DNA of 64,000 nucleotides from Thermus oshimai DSM 12092. Its GTDB lineage: Bacteria; Deinococcota; Deinococci; Deinococcales; Thermaceae. The position numbers were made by a program, and so were the translations under genes. The stretch lies in contig NZ_KB890602.1 in NCBI RefSeq assembly GCF_000373145.1, positions 276,483 to 340,482 on the forward strand, read 5' to 3'. Each line of letters begins with the position of its first letter. The first letter of the stretch is position 1. Shown one piece after another: positions 9,428 to 23,802 of this stretch. The notes below the pieces were generated by a model. The model worked only from the letters and a program-made list of their open reading frames with translations, did not search any database and was not told where the DNA came from.

Positions 9428-10284
9428 AGAAAACCCTATTGTTCCTCGGCGTCTTGGGCTTGGCCCTCGCGGCCAGCAACGTGCGGGTGATCCAGGTGGA
9501 GGGGGGAAGGCTTTCCGGGGACCTGCGCTTCGGCCCCTGGACCTTTGAGGGCGGGGTGAAGGGCCGGGTGAAGGACTTGGCCATCGAGGCCCCCCGGGCC
9601 ACCCTCACCGCCCCCAAGGGCAAGACCATGCAGGAGGCGGAAGGGGAACGGGAGGCCCGGTTTGAGGGGGGGGTCCTGGTCCGCCGGGGCCGGGTGGAGG
9701 CCAAAGGCCCCACGTTGGTCTACCGGGAGAAGACGGGGGAAGGGGAGCTTTTGGGCCCCGCGGAGATGCGCCAGGCCCCACGGCCCGGGGAGGACCCGGT
9801 GGAGGTCACGGCCAGCCGCATGACCTTCCAGGTGGACACGGACACCTCCACCAGCGAAAACGCCCTCCTCAAAAGCGGCAACCAGGAGGGGCGGGCGGGC
9901 TTCGTCTACTACGAGGAGGAAAAGGGCCTCGCGGTCTTCACCGACCCCAAGGAGGTGGTCCTCACCCGCAAGCGCCGGGACGGGGACCTCATCATCCGGG
10001 CCAAGGAGGTGCGGAGCCTTACCGGCCCCAAGAAGCTCATCGCCACCGGGGGGGTGCGCCTGGTGGACGGGGACCTGGTGACCGTGGGGGAGAGCCTCTA
10101 CTACGACGACACCACCGGGGAGGCCCTCGTCCTGGGCCGGCCGGCGGTGAGCGAGAACAAGAAGGAGGGCTTTAAGCTCTCGGGGGCCACCCTCCTCCAC
10201 AACGTGAACCGCCACCAGGTGCGGGTCTACGGCCGGCCCTTCCAGCTTCCCCTTGCCGAGTTCAAGAAGCTTGGGGAGAAGTAG
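9424..10284 (+). CDS. LptA/OstA-like periplasmic protein
   Basis: Protein of 286 residues with a signal peptide (MKKTLLFLGVLGLALA|AS). The rest is a chain of beta strands with OstA-type repeats: [105 protein letters not shown]. Alternating 'EA..L.Y....' and 'GGV...' units are the mark of the OstA/LptA domain, which shields lipid chains crossing the periplasm. It overlaps the LptC-like gene by 4 bp and abuts the next OstA-like gene. Confidence 0.75.
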   Translation: MKKTLLFLGVLGLALAASNVRVIQVEGGRLSGDLRFGPWTFEGGVKGRVKDLAIEAPRATLTAPKGKTMQEAEGEREARFEGGVLVRRGRVEAKGPTLVYREKTGEGELLGPAEMRQAPRPGEDPVEVTASRMTFQVDTDTSTSENALLKSGNQEGRAGFVYYEEEKGLAVFTDPKEVVLTRKRRDGDLIIRAKEVRSLTGPKKLIATGGVRLVDGDLVTVGESLYYDDTTGEALVLGRPAVSENKKEGFKLSGATLLHNVNRHQVRVYGRPFQLPLAEFKKLGEK

Positions 10285-11196
10285 GTGCGCATAGCGGCCT
10301 TCCTCCTTCTCCTGGCCTTTTTGGCCTTGGCCCAGGAGGTCTTCCGCCCGGAGGTGGAGCTCGTCCGCAAGGAGAAGCGGGTGGTGGCCTCGGTGAGCGG
10401 GGAGGAGGAAAGCCTCTTCTACGCCGATTACGGGGACCTCCACCGGGGGCCTTTGCTCGCTTTGGAGGAGGGCCGGGTCCAGGTGGGGGAAAGGGCCTTC
10501 TTCCGCGACGGGGGAAGCCTTCTGGAGGAGGGCCTACGGGTGGGGGAGGAGGTGGAGGCCGCCTACAACCCGGACCTGGAGCGGGAGGGCCTCCCCTACC
10601 TCATGCGCCTAAGGCGGGCGAGGGGAGAGGGGGCGCGCTACCTCCGCCTGGTCCTCTTTGACCCGAAGGGGGTGGAGGTGCGCATCGGGGAGGACCTCCT
10701 GGCCCAAGGCCCCCTGGCGGTGGTGGAGCGGGGCGGGGTGGAGGAGCTTTACCTAAGCGGGGGGGAGGCCCGCTACCGGGAGGAGGGCTGGCTGGAGCTT
10801 AAGCCCCTTCCGGGGACGGTGGCCGTGCGGCAGGGGGCGGTGCGGGTGGAGGGGAAGGCCCTCCGCTACCAGAACGAGACGGGGGAGGCCCTTTTGGAGG
10901 GCCCCCTATCCCTTAGGCGTGAGGGGGAGAAGCCCCTCGAGGGCCGGGCGGAGGGGCTCCGCTACCTCCTGGACGAGGACCGGCTCTGGCTTTTTGGGGT
11001 GGAGTTCCGCCAGGGGGGGAGGACCACCAAGGCCGAACGGGCCCTCCTCCGGGAGAAGGAGGGCTACGCCTACCTCTACGGGAACGTGGAGAGCCGGGAC
11101 GAGAAGGGCTTCCTAAAGGGCGAGCGGGTCCTCTACGCCCTGAGGACGGGGGAGGCCCTCGTCCTCGGCAAGGTGGCGGGGGAGTTCAGGGAGTGA
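10285..11196 (+). CDS. Second OstA-like secreted protein
   Basis: Protein of 303 residues starting at the GTG immediately after the previous stop. It has a signal peptide ([17 protein letters not shown]) and a beta-strand-rich body with OstA-like units near the C-terminus: [84 protein letters not shown]. Homology to the preceding gene is visible only as shared motif rhythm ([13 protein letters not shown]), so a paralogous role in the same envelope pathway is inferred. The 3' end overlaps the convergent ABC ATPase gene by 11 bp. Confidence 0.7.
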   Translation: MRIAAFLLLLAFLALAQEVFRPEVELVRKEKRVVASVSGEEESLFYADYGDLHRGPLLALEEGRVQVGERAFFRDGGSLLEEGLRVGEEVEAAYNPDLEREGLPYLMRLRRARGEGARYLRLVLFDPKGVEVRIGEDLLAQGPLAVVERGGVEELYLSGGEARYREEGWLELKPLPGTVAVRQGAVRVEGKALRYQNETGEALLEGPLSLRREGEKPLEGRAEGLRYLLDEDRLWLFGVEFRQGGRTTKAERALLREKEGYAYLYGNVESRDEKGFLKGERVLYALRTGEALVLGKVAGEFRE

Positions 11197-12676
11197 CCCC
11201 GGCCATGAGGAGGCCCAGGCGCGCTTCCGTGGCCTCCTCGGGGGCCACCTCCCCCACCACCCGCCCCTCGTACATGACCAGGATGCGGTCGGAAAGGGCC
11301 AGGATCTCGTTCAGGTCCGCGGAGACCAAAAGGACCGCCAGGCCCCGGTCCCGGGCCTCCACCAGGGCCCGGTGGATGAACTCAATGGCCCCCACGTCCA
11401 CCCCCCGGGTGGGCTGGGCGGCGATGAGGAGCTTGGGGCCCCGGAGGAGCTCCCGCCCCACCACGATCTTCTGCTGGTTGCCCCCGGAGAAGCGCCGGGC
11501 GGAAAGGGCCGTGGAGCGGGGCCGCACGTCAAAGCTTTCCACCAGCCTCCGGGCGTGGGCCTCCATGGCCCCGTCGTCCAGGAAGCCCAGGAAGCCCCGG
11601 AAGGGCCTCTCCTGCTGGTCCCCCAGGATGGCGTTTTCCTTCACGGAGAAGTCCAGGACCAGGCCCCGGGCCAGGCGGTCTTCGGGGATGTGGCTCACCC
11701 CTAGGGCCCGCACCTTGCGGGCGGAGGGGGGAAGGGGCTGGCCCAGGAAGCGCACCACCCCCTGGTGGGGCCGGAGGCCGGCGAGGGCCTCCACCAGCTC
11801 CGTCTGCCCGTTCCCCTCCACCCCCGCCACCCCCACGATCTCCCCGGCCCGCACCCCAAAGCTCACCCCCTTAAGGCGCGGGGGGGCGGCGAGGCCCTCC
11901 ACCTCCAAGACGGTCTCCCCAGGGTGGGCGGGGGCCTTTTCCACCCTTAGGACCACCTCCCGGCCCACCATCATCCGGGCCAGGGCCTCGAGGGTGGTCC
12001 CCTCCTTGGGCACCGTGCCCACCACCCGCCCGTCCCGGATGACCGTGATGCGGTCGGAGACCTCCAGCACCTCCTTGAGCTTGTGGCTGATGAAGATGGC
12101 CGCGTTCCCCTGGGCCACGTAGGCCCTTAGGAAGCGGAAAAGCTCCTCCGCCTCCTGGGGGGTTAAGACCGCGGTGGGCTCGTCCAGGATGAGGATCCGG
12201 GCCTCGCGGTAAAGGGCCTTCAGGATCTCCACCCGCTGCTGCACCCCCACGGGGAGGTTCTCCACCCGCTCGTCCAAGGGCACCTGGAAGCCCAGCCGGT
12301 CCATAAGGGCCTGGGCCTTCCTGCGGGCCGCGTCCAGGTCCAGGTGGAGGGGGCTTCCGGGCTCGAGGCCCAGGACCAGGTTCTCCAGCACGGTAAAGGG
12401 CTCCACCAGCATGAAGTGCTGGTGGACCATGCCGATCCCCGCCCGGATGGCGTCCATGGGGCTTTTGGGCCGGTAGGGCCTCCCGTCCACCCACATCTCC
12501 CCGCGGTCTGGGGGCTGGAGGCCGTAGACGATCTTCATCAGGGTGGACTTCCCCGCCCCGTTTTCCCCCACCAGGGCCAGGACCTCCCCCCAGTGGAGGT
12601 CCAGGCTGATGCGGTCGTTGGCCAGGACCAGGGGAAAGCGCTTGGTGATGTCCTTAAGGACCAGGGCCTTCTCCAC
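11186..12676 (-). CDS. Nucleoside/simple-sugar ABC transporter ATPase (YufO/RbsA-type, two NBDs)
   Basis: Fused double nucleotide-binding protein of about 496 residues. NBD1 has Walker A GENGAGKS, signature [11 protein letters not shown] and Walker [17 protein letters not shown]2 has a degenerate Walker A (GVEGNGQTE), signature FSGGNQQK and the [16 protein letters not shown] variant where AAQ replaces DEP; this pattern is characteristic of the BMP-linked nucleoside importers. Start: a TATACT box ends 6 nt before GTG 12676, which makes that GTG the probable start rather than the TTG at 12682. The BMP binding protein gene is directly upstream. No permease genes follow; the next gene is convergent. 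Confidence 0.9.
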   Translation of the reverse strand: MEKALVLKDITKRFPLVLANDRISLDLHWGEVLALVGENGAGKSTLMKIVYGLQPPDRGEMWVDGRPYRPKSPMDAIRAGIGMVHQHFMLVEPFTVLENLVLGLEPGSPLHLDLDAARRKAQALMDRLGFQVPLDERVENLPVGVQQRVEILKALYREARILILDEPTAVLTPQEAEELFRFLRAYVAQGNAAIFISHKLKEVLEVSDRITVIRDGRVVGTVPKEGTTLEALARMMVGREVVLRVEKAPAHPGETVLEVEGLAAPPRLKGVSFGVRAGEIVGVAGVEGNGQTELVEALAGLRPHQGVVRFLGQPLPPSARKVRALGVSHIPEDRLARGLVLDFSVKENAILGDQQERPFRGFLGFLDDGAMEAHARRLVESFDVRPRSTALSARRFSGGNQQKIVVGRELLRGPKLLIAAQPTRGVDVGAIEFIHRALVEARDRGLAVLLVSADLNEILALSDRILVMYEGRVVGEVAPEEATEARLGLLMAGVTP

Positions 12677-12688
12677 CCCCAAAGTATA
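12677..12688 (-). promoter_or_regulatory. Leaderless promoter -10 of the ABC ATPase
   Basis: Minus-strand TATACT (12688 to 12683) ends 6 nt before GTG 12676. It lies just past the hairpin that follows the binding-protein gene, so the ATPase can be transcribed on its own. Confidence 0.6.
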
Positions 12689-12719
12689 CCCCCCACCGTG
12701 GGAAGGCCCACGGCGGGGG
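12689..12719 (-). terminator. Hairpin between BMP gene and ABC ATPase
   Basis: Perfect 7-bp stem CCGTGGG (12696-12702) / CCCACGG (12707-12713) with a 4-nt loop, extended beyond one mismatch by runs of C and G. No T-run follows, so it may stabilise the binding-protein mRNA or give partial termination, as is common between binding-protein and ATPase genes. Confidence 0.6.
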
Positions 12720-12731
12720 CGCCGTTAGGGC

Positions 12732-13856
<1,125 letters not shown>

Positions 13857-13869
13857 GCTCACCTCCATA

Positions 13870-13894
13870 CGGCAGTCTGCCGCCATGCATTATA
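13870..13894 (-). promoter_or_regulatory. BMP promoter with palindrome at the transcription start
   Basis: Minus-strand TATAAT at 13894 to 13889, followed by the 13-bp palindrome CGGCAG-T-CTGCCG (13870-13882) that sits where transcription should begin, then the GGAGG site. The palindrome could be an operator or a 5' mRNA hairpin. Confidence 0.55.
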
Positions 13895-13902
13895 CCCGGG
13901 CG

Positions 13903-16721
<2,819 letters not shown>

Positions 16722-16728
16722 CCCCTAG

Positions 16729-16734
16729 AGTCTA
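16729..16734 (-). promoter_or_regulatory. Leaderless promoter -10 of thyX
   Basis: Minus-strand TAGACT (16734 to 16729) ends 7 nt before the thyX ATG at 16721. Confidence 0.6.
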
Positions 16735-16762
16735 CGCCCTTGGCCTTCTCCCCCAAAAGGCG

Positions 16763-16801
16763 TAGGATGAAAAGGCTAGGCGCCCTGCGCCCTTCGGAGT
16801 C
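16763..16801 (+). promoter_or_regulatory. trpBA promoter and short leader
   Basis: A TAGGAT -10 (16763-16768) is followed by a leader of about 30 nt holding a hairpin GGCGC-CCT-GCGCC (16779-16791) and a GGAGT ribosome binding site ending 3 nt before the trpB ATG. There is no room for a Trp-codon leader peptide, so classical attenuation is unlikely. Confidence 0.5.
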
Positions 16802-16804
16802 CAT

Positions 16805-19937
<3,133 letters not shown>

Positions 19938-19973
19938 GCTACACCCCTTTCCCGGGGGGAGGGTGGCCTCCGG

Positions 19974-19979
19974 TAAAAT
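19974..19979 (+). promoter_or_regulatory. Leaderless promoter -10
   Basis: TAAAAT ends 6 nt before the ATG at 19986 and is one of the few AT-rich spots here. Confidence 0.55.
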
Positions 19980-19985
19980 CGGGGC

Positions 19986-20471
19986 ATGGAGCTTAAGCTG
20001 ATTCCCATTGAGAAGCCGGAGAACCTGAACGTCATCCTGGGGCAGGCCCACTTCATCAAGACCGTGGAGGACCTGCACGAGGCCCTGGTGACCGCGGTGC
20101 CGGGGATCCGCTTTGGCCTGGCCTTCTCCGAGGCCAGCGGCAAGCGCCTCATCCGCCGCTCGGGCACGGACGAGGCCCTTACTGAGCTTGCGGTGCGGAA
20201 CCTCCTGAACCTGGCCGCGGGGCACACCTTCCTCATCGTGCTGGGGGAGGGGTTTTACCCCATCAACGTCCTGCACGCGGTCAAGGCCTGCCCCGAGGTG
20301 GTGCGCATCTTCGCCGCCACCGCCAACCCCCTAAAGGTGGTGGTGGCGGAGGAGGGGGAGCAGCGGGCCATCCTGGGGGTCATGGACGGCTTCAAGCCCT
20401 TAGGGGTGGAGGACGAGGCCGAGGTGGCCTGGCGGAAGGACCTCTTAAGGCGCTTTGGGTATAAGCTCTAA
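19986..20471 (+). CDS. Adenosine-specific kinase family protein (Adenosine_kin, PF04008-type)
   Basis: Small protein of 161 residues of the archaeal/thermophile family annotated as adenosine-specific kinase or AMP-binding protein. Recognisable blocks are NLNVILGQAHFIKTVEDLHEAL, FGLAFSEASGKRLIRRSG, AAGHTFLIVLG, GFYPINVLHAVKACPEVVRIFAATANPL and RAILGVMDGFKP. The structure of family members is known but the physiological reaction is poorly defined, so the name should be read as a family label. It has its own leaderless promoter and ends at copy A of the conserved hairpin element. Confidence 0.85.
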   Translation: MELKLIPIEKPENLNVILGQAHFIKTVEDLHEALVTAVPGIRFGLAFSEASGKRLIRRSGTDEALTELAVRNLLNLAAGHTFLIVLGEGFYPINVLHAVKACPEVVRIFAATANPLKVVVAEEGEQRAILGVMDGFKPLGVEDEAEVAWRKDLLRRFGYKL

Positions 20472-20509
20472 GTGCCCCACCGAAGCTTGCGCTTCGGTGG
20501 GGGCCCCAG
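20472..20509 (+). repeat. Conserved post-stop hairpin element, copy A
   Basis: Directly after the stop codon: perfect 12-bp stem CCCCACCGAAGC (20475-20486) / GCTTCGGTGGGG (20491-20502) with TTGC loop, then GCCCCAGA. Copies B (59849) and C (62721) have the same design and the same position relative to a stop codon. No T-run follows; it may act as a terminator or 3'-end stabiliser. Confidence 0.8.
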
Positions 20510-20584
20510 AAAGAACATCCAGCACGCCTTTCCTACGGGTCCCGTGGGGGTTTTCAACACCGGGGCGCTTGGCCTTTTGGGGTG

Positions 20585-20600
20585 AAAGCCCCGATGGGGC
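20585..20600 (-). terminator. Intrinsic terminator of the class III aminotransferase gene
   Basis: Minus-strand hairpin GCCCC-ATC-GGGGC (20588-20600) followed by TTTC, 2 bp after the aminotransferase stop. Between it and copy A (20510-20584) there is only the palindrome ACGGGTCCCGT and no gene. Confidence 0.65.
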
Positions 20601-20602
20601 GT

Positions 20603-21901
20603 TTAGAGGGCGCGGAAGACGGCCTCGAGGATCTCCAGCCCCATGGCCGCCTCCTCCGCCTTGAGCACCAGGGGCGGGGCGATGCGGAGCGCGGAGGGCC
20701 CCGCGGGGAGGAGGAGAAGCCCCTTATGGAAGGCGAGCTCCACCGCCTTGTCCCGGAGATCGGGCCGCTCCTCCTTTGGGCTTCCGAAGTCCAGCCCGAT
20801 CATGAGCCCCCGGCCCCGCACGTCCCCCAGGAAGGGAAAGCGGGCCTGCAGGGCCCTAAGCTCCCCTAGGAGGAAGGCCCCCACCCGGGCGGCGTTTTCC
20901 ATAAGGCCCCCCTCCAGGAGGTCCAGGGTGGCGAGGGCCGCGGCCGCAGAGACCGCCTGGCCCCCGAAGGTGGTGCCGTGGGCCCCCGGGCGCCAGCTCC
21001 CGAGCTCCTCCCGGAAGAGGACGGCGCTTAAGGGGTAGCCCGAGGCCAGGCCCTTGGCCAGGACGTAAATGTCCGCCTCCACCCCCTCGTGCTCCAGGGC
21101 GAAGAACCGCCCCGTGCGCCCCGCGCCCGTCTGGACCTCGTCCGCCACCAGGAGGATGCCGTGCCGCTCCAGGAGGGCCTTCAGCTTGGGGATGAAGCCC
21201 GGAGGGGGCACCACGTACCCCCCTTCCCCCTGGATGGGCTCGAGGAAAAGCGCGGCCACCTCCTCCGGGGGTAAGACGGTGCGGAAGAGGTGCTCCAGGT
21301 GGGCGAGGACCGCCTCCCCCACCTCCTCCGGCCGGGCCCCTAGGGGTGGGCGGAAGGGGTTGGGGAAGGGGAGGTGGACCACCCCGGGGAGGAGGGGGGC
21401 GAACCCTTTGCGGTACTTGGACTGGCTGGCGGTGAGGGAAAGCGCCCCCAGGCTTCTCCCGTGGAAGGCCCCGGTGAAGGCCAGGAGGTAGGGGCGGCCC
21501 GTGTGGTGGCGCACCAGCTTGATGGCCGCCTCTATCCCCTCCGTCCCCGAGTTGCCGAAGAAGACCCTATACCGCCCCCCGAGCTTTTCCGAAAGCCGCT
21601 CCGCCAGGGTGAGGGTGGGGTCGTGGGTGAAGTCGGAGAAGCACACGTGGGCGAAGCGCTCCGCCTGGGCCCGCACCGCCTCCAGCACCTTGGGGTGGGC
21701 GTAGCCCGTGGTGTTCACCGCGATGCCCGCCATGAAGTCCAGGAAGACGTTCCCGTCCACGTCCTCCAGGAAGGCCCCTTCCCCCCGCGCGGGGACGAAG
21801 GGGTAAGGGCGGACGTAGGAGGGGGAGAGGACCCTCTCCCCCCGCTCCAGCATGGCCTTGGCCTTGGGCCCCGGCAGGGGTGTTCTCACTTCCGGTCGCA
21901 T
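20603..21901 (-). CDS. Class III PLP aminotransferase (4-aminobutyrate/ornithine-type)
   Basis: Protein of 432 residues of the GabT/ArgD/OAT fold. It shows FLDFMAGIAVNTTGYAHPKV, FFGNSGTEGIEAAIKL (PLP phosphate), FTGAFHGRSLGALSLT, VADEVQTGAGRTGRFF with the PLP Asp, and Schiff-base Lys in YVLAKGLASGYPLSA. The length and the long N-terminus match archaeal-type 4-aminobutyrate aminotransferases better than ArgD. The exact substrate cannot be read from sequence; some relatives are amino-acid racemases. It has a TAGACT leaderless promoter, and the nearby aldehyde and glutamate dehydrogenases suggest amino-acid catabolism. Confidence 0.88.
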   Translation of the reverse strand: MRPEVRTPLPGPKAKAMLERGERVLSPSYVRPYPFVPARGEGAFLEDVDGNVFLDFMAGIAVNTTGYAHPKVLEAVRAQAERFAHVCFSDFTHDPTLTLAERLSEKLGGRYRVFFGNSGTEGIEAAIKLVRHHTGRPYLLAFTGAFHGRSLGALSLTASQSKYRKGFAPLLPGVVHLPFPNPFRPPLGARPEEVGEAVLAHLEHLFRTVLPPEEVAALFLEPIQGEGGYVVPPPGFIPKLKALLERHGILLVADEVQTGAGRTGRFFALEHEGVEADIYVLAKGLASGYPLSAVLFREELGSWRPGAHGTTFGGQAVSAAAALATLDLLEGGLMENAARVGAFLLGELRALQARFPFLGDVRGRGLMIGLDFGSPKEERPDLRDKAVELAFHKGLLLLPAGPSALRIAPPLVLKAEEAAMGLEILEAVFRAL

Positions 21902-21907
21902 GGGAGG

Positions 21908-21933
21908 AGTCTACCAGGAAGGGAACCTTCCCT
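21908..21933 (-). promoter_or_regulatory. Aminotransferase promoter with spacer palindrome
   Basis: Minus-strand TAGACT (21913 to 21908) ends 6 nt before the ATG at 21901. In the presumed -35/-10 spacer lies the palindrome AGGGAA-CC-TTCCCT (21920-21933), partly overlapped by CCTGCAGG, a possible operator. The AT-rich stretch 21940-21987 beyond it separates this gene from the Nudix gene. Confidence 0.5.
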
Positions 21934-21987
21934 GCAGGGGATTTTTATGCGCAGGCCCCGCGGTTTCATTCCGGGCTTTGGATTTTA

Positions 21988-22536
21988 TTAAAGAAGATCC
22001 AGCTTTAAGAGGTGGGGCCGGGCGTAGAAGAGGGTGAGGGCGGTGGAGGCGTCCTGGATCTCCCCCCCTTCCAGAAGGGCGTAGGCCTCCTTTAGGGGAA
22101 GCTCCACCACCTCCAGTAGCTCCCCGTCCTCCAGCCTGGGCTCCGCCACCACCCGGGCCTCCAGGGCCAGAAAGGGGTGGAAGACCACCGCGGTGAAGGA
22201 GGGCTGGGGGTGGAAGGGGGGAAGGGGGATAAGGCCCCCCGCCTCCGCCCCCACCTCCTCCAGAAGCTCCCGGCGGGCGGCCTCCTCGGGGCTTTCCCCC
22301 GCGTCCACCTTCCCCGCGGGGACCTCGAGGAGAAACTTCCCCGTGGGGTGGCGGTACTGGCGGATGAAAAGCCCCGTGCCCCTTGGGGTGACGGGCAGGA
22401 CGAAGCTCGCCGCCACCGGCCCCGGGCGGTAGATGTAGGTGAGCTCCCGCCCGGTGTGGGTCCTAACCCGCTCCCGGACGAGCCGCACGGGCTCGGAAAG
22501 GAGCTCTTCCAGTTCCAGGCGCTCCCAGGGGCTCAT
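21988..22536 (-). CDS. Nudix hydrolase, ADP-ribose pyrophosphatase-like
   Basis: Protein of 182 residues with a complete Nudix box GKVDAGESPEEAARRELLEEVG (GX5EX7REUXEEXGU), preceded by the typical ADPRase segment FIRQYRHPTGKFLLEVPAG. A proline downstream of the box (PFHPQPSFTAVVFHPFLA) favours ADP-ribose or a similar dinucleotide as substrate. It overlaps the upstream YqeY gene by 4 bp (ATGA), so they are cotranslated. Confidence 0.88.
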   Translation of the reverse strand: MSPWERLELEELLSEPVRLVRERVRTHTGRELTYIYRPGPVAASFVLPVTPRGTGLFIRQYRHPTGKFLLEVPAGKVDAGESPEEAARRELLEEVGAEAGGLIPLPPFHPQPSFTAVVFHPFLALEARVVAEPRLEDGELLEVVELPLKEAYALLEGGEIQDASTALTLFYARPHLLKLDLL

Positions 22537-22913
22537 CGCATCTTCTCTATGACCCGCCGCACCTTGTCCCCGGGGGCCTTGGGGCCTAGGGCCTTGGTCA
22601 CCACCCCGATGGCCGCCAGGGGGTTTTTGAACTGGGAAAGGTCCAGGTTTTCCCGGATCCAGGCCTCGATCTCCTCCTCCGTCATCTCCTTGGGGAGGAA
22701 GCGGTCCAAGAACTCCACCTCAAAGGCGTTCCCCTGCTCCAGGGCGATCTCCTTGAGGGCCTTTAGGACCTTCACCGCCTCCTCGTCGGGGAGGGGCTTG
22801 CCGTCCCCTTTCCGGTCCAGCTCCGCCTTCACCACCCGGGCGAAGTCCAGGGTCTTCTGGTCCCGGGCCTTCATGGCCTCCTTGATGGCCTCCTTGATGG
22901 CCTCGTAGATCAT
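22533..22913 (-). CDS. GatB/YqeY domain protein
   Basis: Stand-alone YqeY-type protein of 126 residues, the helical domain also found as the C-terminal tRNA-binding tail of GatB. It shows AIKEAMKARDQKTLDFARVVKAEL, the DEEAVKVLKALKEIAL linker, FLDRFLPKEMTEEEIEAWI and a C-terminal KALGPKAPGDKVRRVIEKM. The small-protein form probably contacts tRNA; its role is unknown. It is more lysine-rich than its neighbours. Followed by Nudix (4-bp overlap). Confidence 0.88.
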   Translation of the reverse strand: MIYEAIKEAIKEAMKARDQKTLDFARVVKAELDRKGDGKPLPDEEAVKVLKALKEIALEQGNAFEVEFLDRFLPKEMTEEEIEAWIRENLDLSQFKNPLAAIGVVTKALGPKAPGDKVRRVIEKMR

Positions 22914-22923
22914 CCCCTTCAGT

Positions 22924-23760
22924 CTACCCCTTGCGGCCCGAGAGGTAGACGCCCAGGGCCACCAAGAGGAGGCCCGGGAGGTCCCAGGCCCCAGGGGCCT
23001 CCCCCAGGAGAAGGGAGAAGGCCAGGGCCGGGGTGAGGTTCAGGAGGGGGGCCACCTGGCTTGCGGGGTAGCGCCCCAGCACCCTGGCCCAGAGGGTGAA
23101 GGCCAGGAAGGCGCCCCCGAGGGCGGTGTAGAGGAGGGCCCCCCAGGCGGAAGGGGAGGCCTGGGGGAAGGGGGTGAGGAGGGCCGCGGGTAAGAGAAGG
23201 AGGCTTCCTAGGAGCATGCTGGCCGCGGTGACCTCCAGGGGGGTCCGCCTCTGGACGGCCAGGGTAACCCCCACGCTGTAAACCCCCCAGAGGAGGGCGG
23301 CCCCCACCAGGAGGAAGTCCCCCAGGAGCCGGCCTGGGGCCCCTCCCTGGACCCCGTGCCCCAGGGCCAGCAGGACCACCCCGCTTCCCGAAAGGAGGAG
23401 GCCCAGGAGGACGGGCCGTTTTAAGGGTTTTCGGAAGAAGAGGCTGTAGGCCAAGGCGGTGGCCAGGGGGTAGACCGCGGCCACCGCGGCCATGTCCGAG
23501 GCCGGGGCCAGCCGGGCCCCGGAGAAGAAGACCAGGTTGAAAAGGGCCACCCCGCTCACCGCGAGGAACAGGGTCTCCCCCCAGGGCCTCAAGGGGGGCA
23601 GGCGCCGGAGGAGGGGGAGGAAGAGGACCACCGCCAGGGCGAAGCGCAGGAAAGACCCCCACTCCGGGGGGATCTCCCGCATGGCGGCCCTCGAGGCCAC
23701 CACGTTCAGGGCCCAGAGGAGGGGAGGGAGGTAGACCAAGGGGTCCCGGTGGGGGGGCAT
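22924..23760 (-). CDS. EamA/DMT-family transporter
   Basis: Inner-membrane protein of 278 residues with ten predicted hydrophobic helices in two EamA repeats (LPPLLWALNVVASRAAMREIPPEWGSFLRFALAVVLF opens the first; LLWGVYSVGVTLAVQRRTPLEVTAASMLLGSLLLLP the second). The family exports amino acids or other metabolites; the substrate is unknown. Its TATAGT box ends 6 nt before the ATG (leaderless). It is divergent from the aldehyde dehydrogenase. Confidence 0.88.
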   Translation of the reverse strand: MPPHRDPLVYLPPLLWALNVVASRAAMREIPPEWGSFLRFALAVVLFLPLLRRLPPLRPWGETLFLAVSGVALFNLVFFSGARLAPASDMAAVAAVYPLATALAYSLFFRKPLKRPVLLGLLLSGSGVVLLALGHGVQGGAPGRLLGDFLLVGAALLWGVYSVGVTLAVQRRTPLEVTAASMLLGSLLLLPAALLTPFPQASPSAWGALLYTALGGAFLAFTLWARVLGRYPASQVAPLLNLTPALAFSLLLGEAPGAWDLPGLLLVALGVYLSGRKG

Positions 23761-23766
23761 GCCCCG

Positions 23767-23797
23767 ACTATACCGGGGTAGAATTCTTTCCGGAGGT
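23767..23797. promoter_or_regulatory. Divergent promoters: DMT transporter / aldehyde dehydrogenase
   Basis: Minus strand: TATAGT (23772 to 23767) ends 6 nt before ATG 23760. Plus strand: TAGAAT (23779-23784) followed by GGAGGT (23792-23797), 5 nt before ATG 23803. One gene is leaderless and the other leadered from a 42-bp gap. Confidence 0.6.
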
Positions 23798-23802
23798 CAG
23801 TC

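Noticed and set aside
9436-10443. Antisense frame of 335 codons across the OstA-like genes
   Set aside because: His/Gly/Pro-rich shadow composition with no recognisable domain; the plus-strand genes have signal peptides and coupled starts.
13857-13886. ATG 13886 as start of the BMP binding protein
   Set aside because: It lies 2 nt from the -10 box, before the likely transcription start; ATG 13856 has GGAGG and begins a proper signal peptide.
16763-16801. Trp attenuator before trpB
   Set aside because: The leader is about 30 nt with one small hairpin and no Trp codons or alternative stems.
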